From CAVSSX01 sp963730735 (GTDB taxonomy: Bacteria; Actinomycetota; Acidimicrobiia; Acidimicrobiales; RAAP-2), in NCBI GenBank assembly GCA_963730735.1, contig CAVSSX010000012.1, positions 496,001 to 560,000 of the forward strand: a stretch of DNA of 64,000 nt, in the 5' to 3' direction. Under the pieces are notes generated by a model. The model did not search any database, was not told the origin of the DNA, and saw only the letters and a list, made by a program, of their open reading frames with translations. How positions within the stretch are numbered: position 1 is the first letter of the stretch; the number at the start of each line of letters is the position of its first letter. This document shows positions 43,516 to 54,558 of this stretch, in pieces. The position numbers were made by a program, and so were the translations under genes.

Positions 43516-44289
43516 ATGTCCGACGAGGTCCTGCGAGAGCGGCGCGGTCACATCGAGATCGTGACCATCAACCGGCCCGAGGCCCGCAACGCCGTCAACG
43601 GTGCCGTCACCGACGGGATCACGGCGGCCTTGGACGACCTGGAGGCCGACGACGACGCCTGGGTGGTCGTGCTGACCGGAAGCGGCGACCGGGCGTTCTG
43701 CGCCGGCATGGACCTGAAGGCCTTCGCCAGTGGCGAGGGTGCCTCCATCATCGGGCGGACCGGGGGCTTCGCCGGGATCGCCAAGCGGAAGTTCCCCAAG
43801 CCGATCATCGCCGCCGTCAACGGTGCGGCCCTGGCCGGGGGCTGCGAGATCGTGCTGGCCTGCGACCTGGTGGTGGCGGCCGACCACGCCGTCTTCGGCA
43901 TCCCCGAGGTCACCCGAGGGCTGTTGGCCTCGGGCGGGGGCCTGATCCGCCTGCCCACCCTCCTGCCCCGGGCCATCGCCCTCGAGCTCGCCCTGACCGG
44001 TGACCCCATCGACGCCGGCCGGGCCCTCCAGCTCGGATTGGTGAACCGGGTGGCGCCGCTGGCCGACCTGATGCCGACGGCGCTGGCCCTGGCCGAGCGG
44101 ATCGCCGAGAACGCCCCCCTGTCGGTACGCCGGTCCAAAGAGGTCATCCGTTCGATCGACGGCCTGACCGAGGCCGAGGCCTGGGACGTCAGCGACGCCG
44201 CCATGCGCGAGGTCTTCAGCTCGGCCGACGCCATCGAGGGGTCGGTGGCCTTCGCCGAGAAGCGACCGCCGGCCTGGCAGGGCAAGTAG
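43516..44289 (+). CDS. enoyl-CoA hydratase (crotonase) family protein
   Basis: This 257-residue crotonase has TINRPEARNAVNG, the oxyanion segments AFCAGMDLKAF and NGAALAGGCEIVLA, and the acidic pair in the FGIPEVTRGLLASGGG region. GAGGAG precedes ATG 43516. It is followed 15 bases later by the small membrane protein and possibly shares its transcript. It is a second crotonase, distinct from the one at 28076; the substrate is unassigned. Confidence 0.92.
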   Translation: MSDEVLRERRGHIEIVTINRPEARNAVNGAVTDGITAALDDLEADDDAWVVVLTGSGDRAFCAGMDLKAFASGEGASIIGRTGGFAGIAKRKFPKPIIAAVNGAALAGGCEIVLACDLVVAADHAVFGIPEVTRGLLASGGGLIRLPTLLPRAIALELALTGDPIDAGRALQLGLVNRVAPLADLMPTALALAERIAENAPLSVRRSKEVIRSIDGLTEAEAWDVSDAAMREVFSSADAIEGSVAFAEKRPPAWQGK

Positions 44290-44304
44290 ATCGAGGGACG
44301 GAGC

Positions 44305-44709
44305 ATGCTCGCCCCGACGCTCGACGCCATCCGGTTGTCGCTCCACGTGCTGGCGGCCACGGTGTGGGTCGGAGGCCAGATCGTCATGGTCGGCCTCCTG
44401 CCGACGGCCCGCTCGCTCGGACCCGAGGCGCCGAGGTCGCTGGCCCGATCGTTCGCCCGCCTGAGTTGGCCCGCCTACGGCGTCCTGATCCTCACGGGGT
44501 TCTGGAACATCGCCGCCGTCCACCCGGCGGACCAGACGACGACCTGGCGGACGGTCCTCGTGGTCAAGATCGTCGTGGTGGTCCTGGCCGGCCTCGGCGC
44601 ATTGCTCCACACCCGGGCCACCACCAAGGCCGGGTTGGCCTTCTGGGGGGCCGTCGGCGCCCTGGCGTCGGTCGCCGCGCTCTTCCTCGGCATCCTGTTG
44701 AACGGGTAG
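44305..44709 (+). CDS. small four-helix membrane protein, CopD-like
   Basis: This 134-residue protein has four predicted helices. The conserved first helix LSLHVLAATVWVGGQIVMV has a His and Trp pattern like CopD-type or DUF2269-type haem or copper membrane proteins. The later helices contain FWNIAAV and VVVKIVVVVL-like hydrophobic stretches (LVVKIVVVVLAGLG). Function is not known. It begins 15 bases after the crotonase and is followed by a hairpin and the tatA promoter. Confidence 0.7.
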   Translation: MLAPTLDAIRLSLHVLAATVWVGGQIVMVGLLPTARSLGPEAPRSLARSFARLSWPAYGVLILTGFWNIAAVHPADQTTTWRTVLVVKIVVVVLAGLGALLHTRATTKAGLAFWGAVGALASVAALFLGILLNG

Positions 44710-44746
44710 CTCCGAAGTACCAGTGACAGGGACGCGACCAACTCGA

Positions 44747-44765
44747 CCCCCTAGCGTCCAGGGGG
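44747..44765. terminator. hairpin after the CopD-like gene
   Basis: CCCCCT and AGGGGG flank a 7-base loop. The perfect 6-bp G/C-rich stem lies 37 bases after the stop. No U-tract is present. It is a plausible terminator upstream of the tatA promoter. Confidence 0.4.
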
Positions 44766-44772
44766 CTGAGCG

Positions 44773-44801
44773 TTGTCCGACCCCGAGAACCAAGGTCTAA
44801 C
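44773..44801 (+). promoter_or_regulatory. candidate tatA promoter
   Basis: TTGTCC (44773-44778), 17 bases, then TCTAAC (44796-44801) give 4 of 6 matches at each element to the SigA consensus. The predicted start lies about 45 bases before tatA. Confidence 0.5.
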
Positions 44802-44852
44802 CTGGTGGCGGTCGAGCCGCCGCCGGGAGGCCGTCACGCAAGGAGAACAGTC

Positions 44853-45062
44853 ATGCTGGCAGAGATCTTCGGGGTCGATGGGCTCATCGTCGTACTGGTC
44901 ATCGTGGTGGTGCTCTTCGGGGGCGCAGCGATCCCCAAGCTGGCCCGCAACCTGGGTTCGGCCAAGAACGAGTTCGAGAAGGGCATCAAGGACGGCCACA
45001 AGGAGGGCGTGACCGACCCGACGGCCAAGGCGACCGACGACAAGGGTTCTGTCGCTCCCTAG
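44853..45062 (+). CDS. tatA: Sec-independent protein translocase TatA/TatE
   Basis: This 69-residue TatA-type component has one N-terminal membrane helix (GLIVVLVIVVVLFGGAAI), the hinge PKLARNLG, an amphipathic helix and a charged tail. AAGGAG is 7 bases before ATG 44853. It supplies the translocase used by the Tat-exported binding protein at 17165; tatB and tatC are not in this window. A 5-prime leader of about 45 bases follows the predicted promoter. Confidence 0.9.
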   Translation: MLAEIFGVDGLIVVLVIVVVLFGGAAIPKLARNLGSAKNEFEKGIKDGHKEGVTDPTAKATDDKGSVAP

Positions 45063-45501
45063 TTCGTCGCCGGGAGGACGCCGACCCGGTCGCCTTCCCG
45101 GTCCAGCGCTCCCTGTACACCGCCCGTCGGCCGATCCACGCTGCGCCGACCGTTCCCTGCGCACCCGACGGCCGTCGGAGGCCGGCCGTCGAGGCCTGCC
45201 GTCTCGACCGATCCGTGTGCCCCCGCCCGTGCCTCCCGGCCCACCCGCCTGACTCGACGTCCGGCGCCCGAACGGACCAGAGGGCTCCTGCGCCCGACCC
45301 GTTCCCCTAGGGTGCCGTTCTCGCCCGCTCGACCGGTCCGGCCGACGAGGCGTCCGCCCCCTCGAGGGTGACCCGGCGACGTCCGTTCGACGTCGCTCCG
45401 AGGTCTCAGCGGAGTCCCAGACGGCGGTGCCCGCTCAGGCACGGCGCCCCTCCTGGCCAGGTACTTCGAATTCCTCCGCTGGGTTCGATAGTGTCACCGC
45501 C
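45063..45501. other. intergenic region before the cytochrome oxidase operon
   Basis: This is 439 bases with no convincing gene; open frames on both strands lack starts with ribosome-binding sites or recognisable motifs. GATAGT at 45487-45492, 9 bases before the coxB GTG, is a possible -10 box. A short hairpin, GTGCC/GGCAC, lies at 45427-45442. I see no RNA gene. Confidence 0.5.
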
Positions 45502-46328
45502 GTGGACTCGCCGCCGACCGGCTCAGGGCCGGCCCGTCGCCTCCTCCGGCGCCCCATTCGTCGGCCGCGTCGCTGGGCCCTCGGTGCGGCGCTGGTCGGT
45601 GGACTACTGCTCGCCGGATGCCAGGTGCCCTCCTTTGGCGCCTACAAGGGCGCCACCAGCCAGGGACAGGACGCCTTCAAGCTCTGGCAGGGCTTCTTCA
45701 TCGCCGGCCTGGTGGTCTGGGGCCTGGTGATGATCCTCATCATCTGGGCCATCATCCGGTACCGACGTAAGTCCGACGCCATCCCGGCCCAGACCCAGTA
45801 CCACACGGCCTTCGAGATCATCTACACGGTGCTCCCGATCGTGATGGTCCTGATCCTGTTCGTGTTCGTCGTGATCACCGAGAACAAGGTCGACGCCACG
45901 CCGAGCGACCATCAGCTCACCGTGACGGTGAAGGCCTTCCAGTGGGGCTGGGAGTTCGACTACGACAACGACGGCATCTACGTCCGGGGCGTCGAGACCC
46001 AGGCCCCGCAGATGGTCCTGCCCTACGGCGAGACGGTCGAGATCCACCTGGTGTCGCTGGACGTGATCCACGGCTTCTACATCCCCGAGTTCAACTTCAG
46101 CCGCTACGCCCAGCCCGGCGTGACCAACACCTTCGACTTCAACGTCCTGCATCCCGGCACCTACCGGGGGCAGTGCACCCAGCTCTGTGGGCTCTACCAC
46201 TCGCTGATGTTCTTCAGCGTGAAGGCCGTCACACCCGGGCAGTTCCAGACCTGGGTGCACCAGAAGCAGGTCCAGGCCAGCCTGGCCTCGTCCGTCCAGA
46301 AGCGTCAGGTAGCGAAGGGAGGCGTGTG

Positions 46329-46329
<1 letters not shown>
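45502..46329 (+). CDS. ctaC: cytochrome c oxidase subunit II
   Basis: This 275-residue copper subunit carries electrons from cytochrome c to the haem of subunit I. A lipobox LLLAGC with Cys40 and two membrane helices (about 55-75 and 95-120) precede the cupredoxin domain. The CuA ligands appear in VIHGFYIPEF and GQCTQLCGLYHSLM. GTG 45502 gives the shortest plausible signal. Its stop overlaps the subunit I start by one base. It is the first gene of the oxidase unit. Confidence 0.94.
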
Positions 46330-48076
<1,747 letters not shown>

Positions 48077-48077
<1 letters not shown>

Positions 48078-48469
48078 TGCGGATCGAAGCACTCTTCCTG
48101 GTCGGCCTCGGCATCTTCTTCGGCATCGTCGGCATCATCTACTGGTTCACCTCCTACGAGCAGTCCGGCACGATGATGCTGGTGGGGACGTGCTTCCTCG
48201 GCCTCCTGCCGGGCAGCTACTACTACTGGTGGCATCGCCGGATGGGGCAACGGGTCGAGGACCGGTCGGATGCCACCATCGCCGAGGGCGCCGGCACCAT
48301 CAGCTCGTTCCCCGGCACCAGCATCTGGCCCTTCATCCTCGGCAGCGGGGCGTTCTTCCTGGTGCTGGCGCTGGTCTTCGGCACCTGGTTGCTGTTCATC
48401 GGGGTCGGCCTCATCCTGACGGCCCTGATCGGCGTCACCGCCGAGAGCCGACGCGGCGGCGACGTCTAG
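48077..48469 (+). CDS. ctaF: cytochrome c oxidase subunit IV (actinobacterial)
   Basis: This 130-residue membrane protein follows subunit I directly. Four predicted helices and the motifs FTSYEQSGTMMLVG and GSYYYWWHRRMG match the actinobacterial CtaF family, which helps assemble the oxidase supercomplex. It overlaps ctaD by one base. Function beyond assembly is not known. Confidence 0.9.
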
Positions 48470-48551
48470 GCCACGCCGGGGCGATCCGACCGGATCGCCG
48501 ACCCACAGCTCCGAACCTCACGTCCCTGGACGGGCGACCCGGGGGCACCGG

Positions 48552-48557
48552 TACCCT
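48552..48557 (+). promoter_or_regulatory. candidate leaderless -10 box TACCCT
   Basis: TACCCT is followed by exactly 6 bases and the MFS GTG at 48564. No Shine-Dalgarno sequence of the usual length is present. Confidence 0.4.
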
Positions 48558-48563
48558 GCAAAG

Positions 48564-49826
48564 GTGGCTGACGCACCCGACACCGCCCCCACCGCCCGCC
48601 ACGCCGGGGGCGCCCCGTCGGGTCGGCCGACCATCTCCAGCCGCCTGGTGGTCCTCATGGCCGTGGCCACCGGGGCCATCGTGGCCAACCTCTACTACGC
48701 CCAGCCGCTCCTCCATCAGATCTCGCTGACCTTCCACGCCAGCTCGGCCGCCACCGCCCCGATCGTCACCTTCACCCAGGTGGGCTACGCCGCCGGTCTC
48801 CTGCTGGTGGTCCCGCTGGGCGACCTGCTGGCCCGACGGGTGCTGGTCGTGCGCATCTACGTCGCCGCCGTCGTGGCCCTGGTGGTCTGCGCCGTGGCGC
48901 CGTCGCTGTGGGTCTTCGAGGTGGCCTCGGTGGCCGTCGGGGTGGCCTCGGTGGCCGGGCAGGTCATGGTGCCCTTCGCCGCCGACCTGGCCAGCCCCGA
49001 GCGCCGGGGGCGGGTCGTGGCCCGCATCATGACCGGCCTGCTCCTCGGGATCCTGCTCGCCCGGACGGTGGCCGGCCTGGTGGCCGACCTGGCCGGCTGG
49101 CGGACCATCTACTGGGTGTCGGCGGCCGTGATGCTCCTGTTCGCCGTGGTGCTGCGCCGAGCGCTCCCGGGCGAGGGGACCCGGCCGCACGTCCCCTACT
49201 GGAGCCTGGTCGGCACCTCGCTGCGGATGCTGCTCGACGAGCCGGCCCTGCGCCGACGCGCCTGGCACGGCGCCTCGGCCTTCGCCGCCTTCTCCGTCCT
49301 CTGGACGTCGATCGCCTTCCTGCTCTCGGGCGCCCCGTACAACTACTCGAGCGCCGTCATCGGGCTGTTCGGTCTGGCCGGCGTGGCCGGTGTCCTGGCG
49401 GCCAACCTGGCCGGCAAGCTGGCCGACGGCGGGCACACCGCCGTCTCCACGGCGGTCGCCGGCGTCCTGATCGCCGGCTCGTTCGGGCTCCTGGCCCTCG
49501 GCCGGACCTCGTTGGTCGCCCTGCTGGCCGGGGTGGTGGTCCTCGACGCCGGGACCCAGGGCATGCAGATCACCAACCAGGCGGTGATCTACGAGCTTCG
49601 ACCCGATGCCCGCAGCCGGATCAACAGCGCCTACATGTTCTGCTACTTCCTCGGCGGGGCCGCCGGCTCGTTGGCCGCCGGCTCGGTGTACGCCGCCGCC
49701 GGCTGGACCGGGGTGTGCTGGCTCGGCGCCGGTTGCGGCGTCCTGTCCCTGCTCGGGGCCGTCGTCGACCGGGTCCGCCCGCCCAGGCGCACCGCGCTCG
49801 ACCAGGTCGTCCCGGCCCCCCTCTGA
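48564..49826 (+). CDS. MFS transporter
   Basis: This 420-residue major-facilitator protein has twelve helices with an N-terminal Ala/Pro-rich lead. Typical loops are the motif A region GDLLARRVLVVR and the second-half repeat GLAGVAGVLAANLAGKLAD. It resembles multidrug or sugar efflux proteins, with no decisive substrate motif. It sits between the two oxidoreductase units without overlap, so it may have been inserted into the respiratory locus. Confidence 0.85.
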   Translation: MADAPDTAPTARHAGGAPSGRPTISSRLVVLMAVATGAIVANLYYAQPLLHQISLTFHASSAATAPIVTFTQVGYAAGLLLVVPLGDLLARRVLVVRIYVAAVVALVVCAVAPSLWVFEVASVAVGVASVAGQVMVPFAADLASPERRGRVVARIMTGLLLGILLARTVAGLVADLAGWRTIYWVSAAVMLLFAVVLRRALPGEGTRPHVPYWSLVGTSLRMLLDEPALRRRAWHGASAFAAFSVLWTSIAFLLSGAPYNYSSAVIGLFGLAGVAGVLAANLAGKLADGGHTAVSTAVAGVLIAGSFGLLALGRTSLVALLAGVVVLDAGTQGMQITNQAVIYELRPDARSRINSAYMFCYFLGGAAGSLAAGSVYAAAGWTGVCWLGAGCGVLSLLGAVVDRVRPPRRTALDQVVPAPL

Positions 49827-50155
49827 GGCCTACCGCCCGGGACCCCGGCCGCCGAGCGGGTCGCCTCGGTGTGGTGACTTCCGGGCGCCAACTCGCCGAG
49901 GGCCCGATGGCGGGGCCGTCGGCGTGGTTCGTCGGTGGGCCGCCGTCCCCTCGACCTCTCCCGTCGGGCAGCTCGGTGCCTGGGGCGCTCCCCAAAGGCT
50001 CCAGATCGCCTCCGGACGGCCCACGGGGGGCTGTCGGCGTTCCGAGGGCCGCTCAGCGGCTCGTGGGGGCCTCTGGAGCCGGCCAGCACCTCGGCGTGAG
50101 CGCCCGTGCTGGGTTGCCGGGACCGGGAGGGACTCGACCGACCGGTCGAGTGGGG
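49827..50155. other. intergenic region between MFS and qcrB
   Basis: This is 329 bases between the convergent MFS and qcrB genes. I found no gene and no RNA; it holds one clear hairpin (50132-50151). Confidence 0.5.
50132..50151 (-). terminator. hairpin immediately after qcrB
   Basis: ACTCGACC and GGTCGAGT form a perfect 8-bp stem with a 4-base loop, 4 bases after the qcrB stop. There is no U-tract, as often in high-GC actinobacteria. It is the best terminator candidate in the window. Confidence 0.6.
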
Positions 50156-51739
50156 CTAGCGGTCCACCCGGCGCACGCCGACGTCGCCGGCACCCACCGG
50201 CTCGGGGACGGGCTCGAGGTCGATGCGCACCGGCACCGGCTCGGGCTCGAGCTCCTCGTGGTCGTCGCCCTCCCGGGGCTCGGACTCGACGGCGACGTAC
50301 TCGCCCTCGGCCGTCCGGGTGACCACGTTGGCCCGCTTGCGCTTGCCGATCCCTGCCCCACCGCCCTGCATCTCGAGGCAGATCTTCCAGGTGGCCACGC
50401 CGACGATGACCGGCACCACGAACACGGCGACCCGGAAGAACCACAGCACGAGGTTCAGGTTCACGTGGAAGAAGTTGGCCAGGACGTCGGTCGAGCTGGC
50501 GGCGAACATCATGAACAACAGGGCGAAGAACCCGGCGCCGAACCCGGTGCGCTTGGGACGGTCACGCGGCCGGTCCAAGAGGTTGTGCATGGCGTTGTCG
50601 CCCGTGAACCAGCGTTCGATCGCCGGCCACCCGAAACAGACGTTGAAGACCAGGCCGGGGAAGATGATGGCCGGGAAGAACACCTCCCAGGGCAGGGTAT
50701 GGCCCCAGTCGTTCCACTCCCAGCTGGGCATGATGCGTAACGCCCCGTCGAGCCAGCCCATGTACCAGTCCGGCTGGACGGCGTAGGAGATCTTGTCGGG
50801 GTCGTACGGGCCGAACTGCCAGATCGGGTTGATCTGGGCCAGGCCGGCCAACAGGGCGATCCCGGCCGAGACCATGAACAGGAAGCCGGTGGTCTTGGCG
50901 ATGAAGGTCGGGAACATCGGCGTGCCGACCACGTTGTGCTCGGTGCGGCCGGGCCCGGGGAACTGGGTGTGCTTCTGGCGCACCATCATGCCCAGGTGGG
51001 CCCCGATCAGGGCGGCGATGATCGCCGGCATGATCAGCACGTGGATGATGAAGAACCGTTCCAGGATGATCGTGCCGGGGAACGAGCCGCCCCACAGCCA
51101 ACTGGCCAGATAGGTGCCGACGAACGGTATCGAGAGCAGGATCGAGTAGCCGATCCGCAGGCCGGTGCCCGAGATCAGGTCGTCGGGCAGCGAGTAGCCG
51201 ATGAACCCGTTGAGGATGCCCAGGATCAGGAGGACGAGGCCGATGGTCCAGTTGGCCTCACGGGGCTTGCGGAAGGCCCCGGTGAAGAAGATGCGGGCCA
51301 TGTGGACGATCATCGAGCCGAGGAAGATGTCGGCCGCCCAGTGGTGCATCTGGCGCATGAGCAGGCCGGCTCGGACCGAGAAGGAGAGGTCCACGCTCGA
51401 GGCGTAGGCCTGGGACATCCGGACCCCGTCGAGCGGGGCGTAGCTGCCGTGGTACACGACGATCGTCTGCGACGGCGTGTAGTAGAGCGACAGGAAGATG
51501 CCCGTGGCGATCAGGACCACGAACGAGTACAGGACGATCTCGCCCAGCATGAACGACCAGTGGTCCGGGAAGATCTTGTCGAGGAAGGTCCGGCCGCCCT
51601 TGGCGACCCCGAACCGCTCGTCGATCTCGGCGATGGCCTTCGAGGTGCGGCCGTAGGGCCCGAGGGCCGCCTTGGCCTGGCGCTTGGTCCGCGGGGCGGC
51701 CGAGCCGTTGGTGCCGTTGGTGCCGTTGGTCATCGTCAT
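50156..51739 (-). CDS. qcrB: cytochrome bc1 complex cytochrome b subunit
   Basis: This 527-residue subunit oxidises menaquinol and passes electrons to the Rieske protein and haem. About eight to nine helices are seen, with the haem ligands in HHWAADIFLGSMIVH and IIHVLIMPAIIAALIGAH. The quinol-site motif is PDWY (QPDWYMGW), as in actinobacteria. The C-terminus has an acidic Pro/Glu tail. Its ATG overlaps the qcrA stop by 4 bases. It is the last gene of the ctaE-qcrCAB unit. Confidence 0.96.
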   Translation of the reverse strand: MTMTNGTNGTNGSAAPRTKRQAKAALGPYGRTSKAIAEIDERFGVAKGGRTFLDKIFPDHWSFMLGEIVLYSFVVLIATGIFLSLYYTPSQTIVVYHGSYAPLDGVRMSQAYASSVDLSFSVRAGLLMRQMHHWAADIFLGSMIVHMARIFFTGAFRKPREANWTIGLVLLILGILNGFIGYSLPDDLISGTGLRIGYSILLSIPFVGTYLASWLWGGSFPGTIILERFFIIHVLIMPAIIAALIGAHLGMMVRQKHTQFPGPGRTEHNVVGTPMFPTFIAKTTGFLFMVSAGIALLAGLAQINPIWQFGPYDPDKISYAVQPDWYMGWLDGALRIMPSWEWNDWGHTLPWEVFFPAIIFPGLVFNVCFGWPAIERWFTGDNAMHNLLDRPRDRPKRTGFGAGFFALLFMMFAASSTDVLANFFHVNLNLVLWFFRVAVFVVPVIVGVATWKICLEMQGGGAGIGKRKRANVVTRTAEGEYVAVESEPREGDDHEELEPEPVPVRIDLEPVPEPVGAGDVGVRRVDR

Positions 51740-52707
51740 GCGCGGGTCCAGTAGCCGGGACCGACGGGCTGGTCATAACCGGCCTGCGACCGCAGGTAGC
51801 CCTCGTCGTCGATCTTGAGCGGCAGCTGCGGGAGCGGCCGGGGGGCCGGGCCGAACTGGGGGACGCAGCCGTTGGCCACGTTGAACATGGACTGGTGGCA
51901 CGGGCAGACCAGCAGTTCCAGCTCCTGTTCGTAGAGGCCGACCGGGCAGCCGAGGTGGGTGCACAGCTTGGAGTAGGCCAGGTAGCCGGCCGGGCCCCAG
52001 GTCGAGCGGCCCGGCTGGGTCGTGAAGTCGCTGTCGCTGAAACGGATCAGGACGGTCTGGTCGACCTCCTGGGTGTCGTCGTTCTCGGCGTAGCCCTCCG
52101 GGAACACGGTCAGGATGCCCCCCGGCTGGAGGTCGTCGCGGTGCACCGGCCGGCCGTTGGCGTCCACCAACCGGGAGTTCTTCTTCCAGTTGGTGCCGGT
52201 GAAGGAGTTCCCGGGGTTCGGACCGAGCGAGCGCAGCAGCGGGAAGAGGGCCACGATCCCGAAGATGCCGGCGCCGACGGCGAACAGGCCGCCGAGGACC
52301 TTGCGCCGCTTGACCACCAACCCCGACCGCTCGACGATGGCGGCCGACATGGCGTCGACCTCCTGCTCGGTCGACGACAGCGTGTGGCGCTCCTCGATGA
52401 ACGGGCCCTTGGGCATGAGGTACTTGCCCCAGGCGGTCAGGCCGAAGCCCAGACCGAACAGACCGACCCCGAAAGACACGGCCAGGACCCAGGGGCTGGC
52501 GTTCGTCCAGTAGGCGGCGCCGAAGCCGATGACACCGGCGATGCCGAGGAGGAAGACGACGATGATGATGCCCTCGACCCGTCGGGGGTACTGCGTGCCC
52601 TCCTGGAGGTGCGGGTCGTCGAGGCGGGCCACCGGCATGGCCACCGGCGTGCGGTGACCGTCGGGCGGCTCGGTGGCCGGGTGGTCGTCGACGTGCATGT
52701 CGCTCAC
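51736..52707 (-). CDS. qcrA: cytochrome bc1 complex Rieske iron-sulfur subunit
   Basis: This 323-residue Rieske subunit has three membrane helices in the first 200 residues, typical of actinobacteria. The cluster ligands are CTHLGC and CPCHQS, and the disulfide Cys pair is included. Downstream is the quinol-contact segment. It overlaps qcrB by 4 bases and follows qcrC by 58 bases. This is the respiratory Rieske protein, unrelated to the oxygenases in the first island. Confidence 0.96.
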   Translation of the reverse strand: MSDMHVDDHPATEPPDGHRTPVAMPVARLDDPHLQEGTQYPRRVEGIIIVVFLLGIAGVIGFGAAYWTNASPWVLAVSFGVGLFGLGFGLTAWGKYLMPKGPFIEERHTLSSTEQEVDAMSAAIVERSGLVVKRRKVLGGLFAVGAGIFGIVALFPLLRSLGPNPGNSFTGTNWKKNSRLVDANGRPVHRDDLQPGGILTVFPEGYAENDDTQEVDQTVLIRFSDSDFTTQPGRSTWGPAGYLAYSKLCTHLGCPVGLYEQELELLVCPCHQSMFNVANGCVPQFGPAPRPLPQLPLKIDDEGYLRSQAGYDQPVGPGYWTRA

Positions 52708-52765
52708 CGGCGTCCCCTCCCGATCCTCGTCACCACGACGGCCCGGAGGCCTCGTCTCGCCGGGG

Positions 52766-53806
52766 TCATGACCGCTCTCCGATCCAGTAGCAGATGAGCA
52801 CGAAGGCGCCGACGCCGATCAGGAGGGCCACGAAGCCCTCGGCCACCGGCCCGATGCCGCCCAGGCCGGCCCCACCGGGGTTCGCCGGGTGCTGGATCTT
52901 CAAGGTGACGTAGGCCACGATGTCGCGCACCTGGGCGTCGGAGAGGTTCCCGGTGAAGCGGGGCATGTTGGCCGGGCCGGTCCGGATGGCCTCGGCCACC
53001 TGCTGGGCCGTGGCCTGGTGCAACGACGGCGCGTTCGTGCCGTAGGCCAGGGCATCACCGGCGCCGGTGATGGTGTGACAGGCGGCGCAGTTGAGGGCGA
53101 AGAGGCTGGCCCCGTCGGCCAGGTTGGCGCCCTCCACGTCGCGGACCGTCGGCAGGTAGGGCACGGCGGGGTCGATCGAGTTCACGTAGGCCGCCACCTG
53201 GAGCGCCTGCTTGGGGGTCAGGCGGGCCGGCTTGCGCTCGGCCTGGGTGGCATTCGTGTCGACGGCCGGCATCCGGCCGGTCGACACCCAGAAGTCGACG
53301 GTGGCCGGTCCCACGCCCTGGAGGTTCGGGGCGATCGCCGACCCCTCGGCCTGGGTGCCGTGGCAGCTGGCGCAGTTCTGGGCGAAGAGCTGCTCGCCCA
53401 CCGGGATGTAGGAGGCCGGCGGCTTGGTGTAGATGATGTCCTTGTTGCCGTAGGCCACCAGGGTCTTCTTGCCGGCCACGTTCTGGTACACGCGGACCGA
53501 GGAGTTGGCGCCGCCGGTGTTCTTCGGGCCGCCCAGGTAGTTGGGGCTGCCGATGCCCGGCGGAAGGGTGGTGCCCAGGTTGAAGTTCCCCTGGTTCACC
53601 CCGCCGCCGCTGCCGACCCCGCCGCTGCCGCTGCCGGTGAAGCCCTCGTCGGGCTGGGTGGCGTTGGACGGGCTCCCGGCCGAACCGCCGGCACCGTTGG
53701 CGTTGGCCGCGCCGGCCACCGAGCCGAACAGCATCAGTCCGCCGATGCCGACGGCCGCCAAGACGGCCGCGGGCACCACCAGCCGGTTCTTCAAGGGATT
53801 AAGCAA
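52766..53806 (-). CDS. qcrC: cytochrome bc1 complex diheme cytochrome c subunit
   Basis: This 346-residue protein has an N-terminal signal anchor, a Gly/Asn-rich linker of about 70 residues, and two haem-binding sites CASCH and CAACH, then a C-terminal helix (LLIGVGAFVLICYWI). Such a diheme subunit replaces a separate cytochrome c in the actinobacterial bcc-aa3 supercomplex and passes electrons directly to CtaC. It lies 10 bases after ctaE. Confidence 0.95.
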   Translation of the reverse strand: MLNPLKNRLVVPAAVLAAVGIGGLMLFGSVAGAANANGAGGSAGSPSNATQPDEGFTGSGSGGVGSGGGVNQGNFNLGTTLPPGIGSPNYLGGPKNTGGANSSVRVYQNVAGKKTLVAYGNKDIIYTKPPASYIPVGEQLFAQNCASCHGTQAEGSAIAPNLQGVGPATVDFWVSTGRMPAVDTNATQAERKPARLTPKQALQVAAYVNSIDPAVPYLPTVRDVEGANLADGASLFALNCAACHTITGAGDALAYGTNAPSLHQATAQQVAEAIRTGPANMPRFTGNLSDAQVRDIVAYVTLKIQHPANPGGAGLGGIGPVAEGFVALLIGVGAFVLICYWIGERS

Positions 53807-53816
53807 GGGCGGGCAC

Positions 53817-54422
53817 CTATTTCAGCAGGAACAGGCAGCTGTACAGCCCGACCCAGACGATGTCGACGAAGTGCCAGTAGTAGCTGACACCCTGGACCAC
53901 CGAGAGCTCGCCGGGGTCTCCGGCCGTCTTGCCCTTCAATCGACCCAACAGGAAGACCATGGCCACCAGGCCCAGGAACACGTGGAGGCCGTGGAGGCCC
54001 GTCATGATGTAGAAGAGCGAGCCGTAGGCGTTGGTCCCCGGCCGGGTCTCGAAGTACTTCCACTCGTAGGCCTGGTTGGCGATGAAGGCGAACCCGAGGA
54101 CCAGGGTGATGGCGATCCACCGCCGGGCCGACGACCGGTTGCGGTACTCCTCTTGGTACACGGCGTACTGCATGGTGAAGCTCGAGGCCACCAGGATGAT
54201 GGTGAAGATCCCAGCTCGGATCGTGTCGAGGTGGGTCCCGGCCGGCGGCCAGACACCACCGGGGGCCTGGGCCCGGATCGTGAAGAAGGCGGCGAAGAGA
54301 CCGCTGAAGAACATCAGCTCGGACCCGAGCCAGATCATGACCCCGATCGCCAGCATCGGGGGCCGGTCGTGGACGATCTTGCCCTGCTGGGCCGGCGGCT
54401 CCACCGAAATGGCCTGGCTCAC
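53817..54422 (-). CDS. ctaE: cytochrome c oxidase subunit III
   Basis: This 201-residue subunit has about five helices and family motifs such as WLGSELMFFSGLFAAFF and a conserved His in YYWHFVDIVWV. It is the first gene of the qcrCAB unit, as in most actinobacteria, and so supplies an oxidase subunit to the bc1 operon. ATG 54422 is the natural start; no strong ribosome site was seen. Confidence 0.95.
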   Translation of the reverse strand: MSQAISVEPPAQQGKIVHDRPPMLAIGVMIWLGSELMFFSGLFAAFFTIRAQAPGGVWPPAGTHLDTIRAGIFTIILVASSFTMQYAVYQEEYRNRSSARRWIAITLVLGFAFIANQAYEWKYFETRPGTNAYGSLFYIMTGLHGLHVFLGLVAMVFLLGRLKGKTAGDPGELSVVQGVSYYWHFVDIVWVGLYSCLFLLK

Positions 54423-54558
54423 GGCGTATTTCTTAGTTGACCGGGACCCGATGACGCCAACATCCTGCTCCGGAGGCCAACGGGCCTGTCACCGGCCCAG
54501 GCTACGCACAGGAATGCCGCCCCCTCGTGGCCGCCCGGGGGCGGTCGGTGGGCGTCGG

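Noticed and set aside
45063..45501. Possible tRNA or small gene before ctaC
   Set aside because: A GGTTCGA-like string is present, but no acceptor, D or anticodon stems could be folded, and no ORF has a ribosome site.
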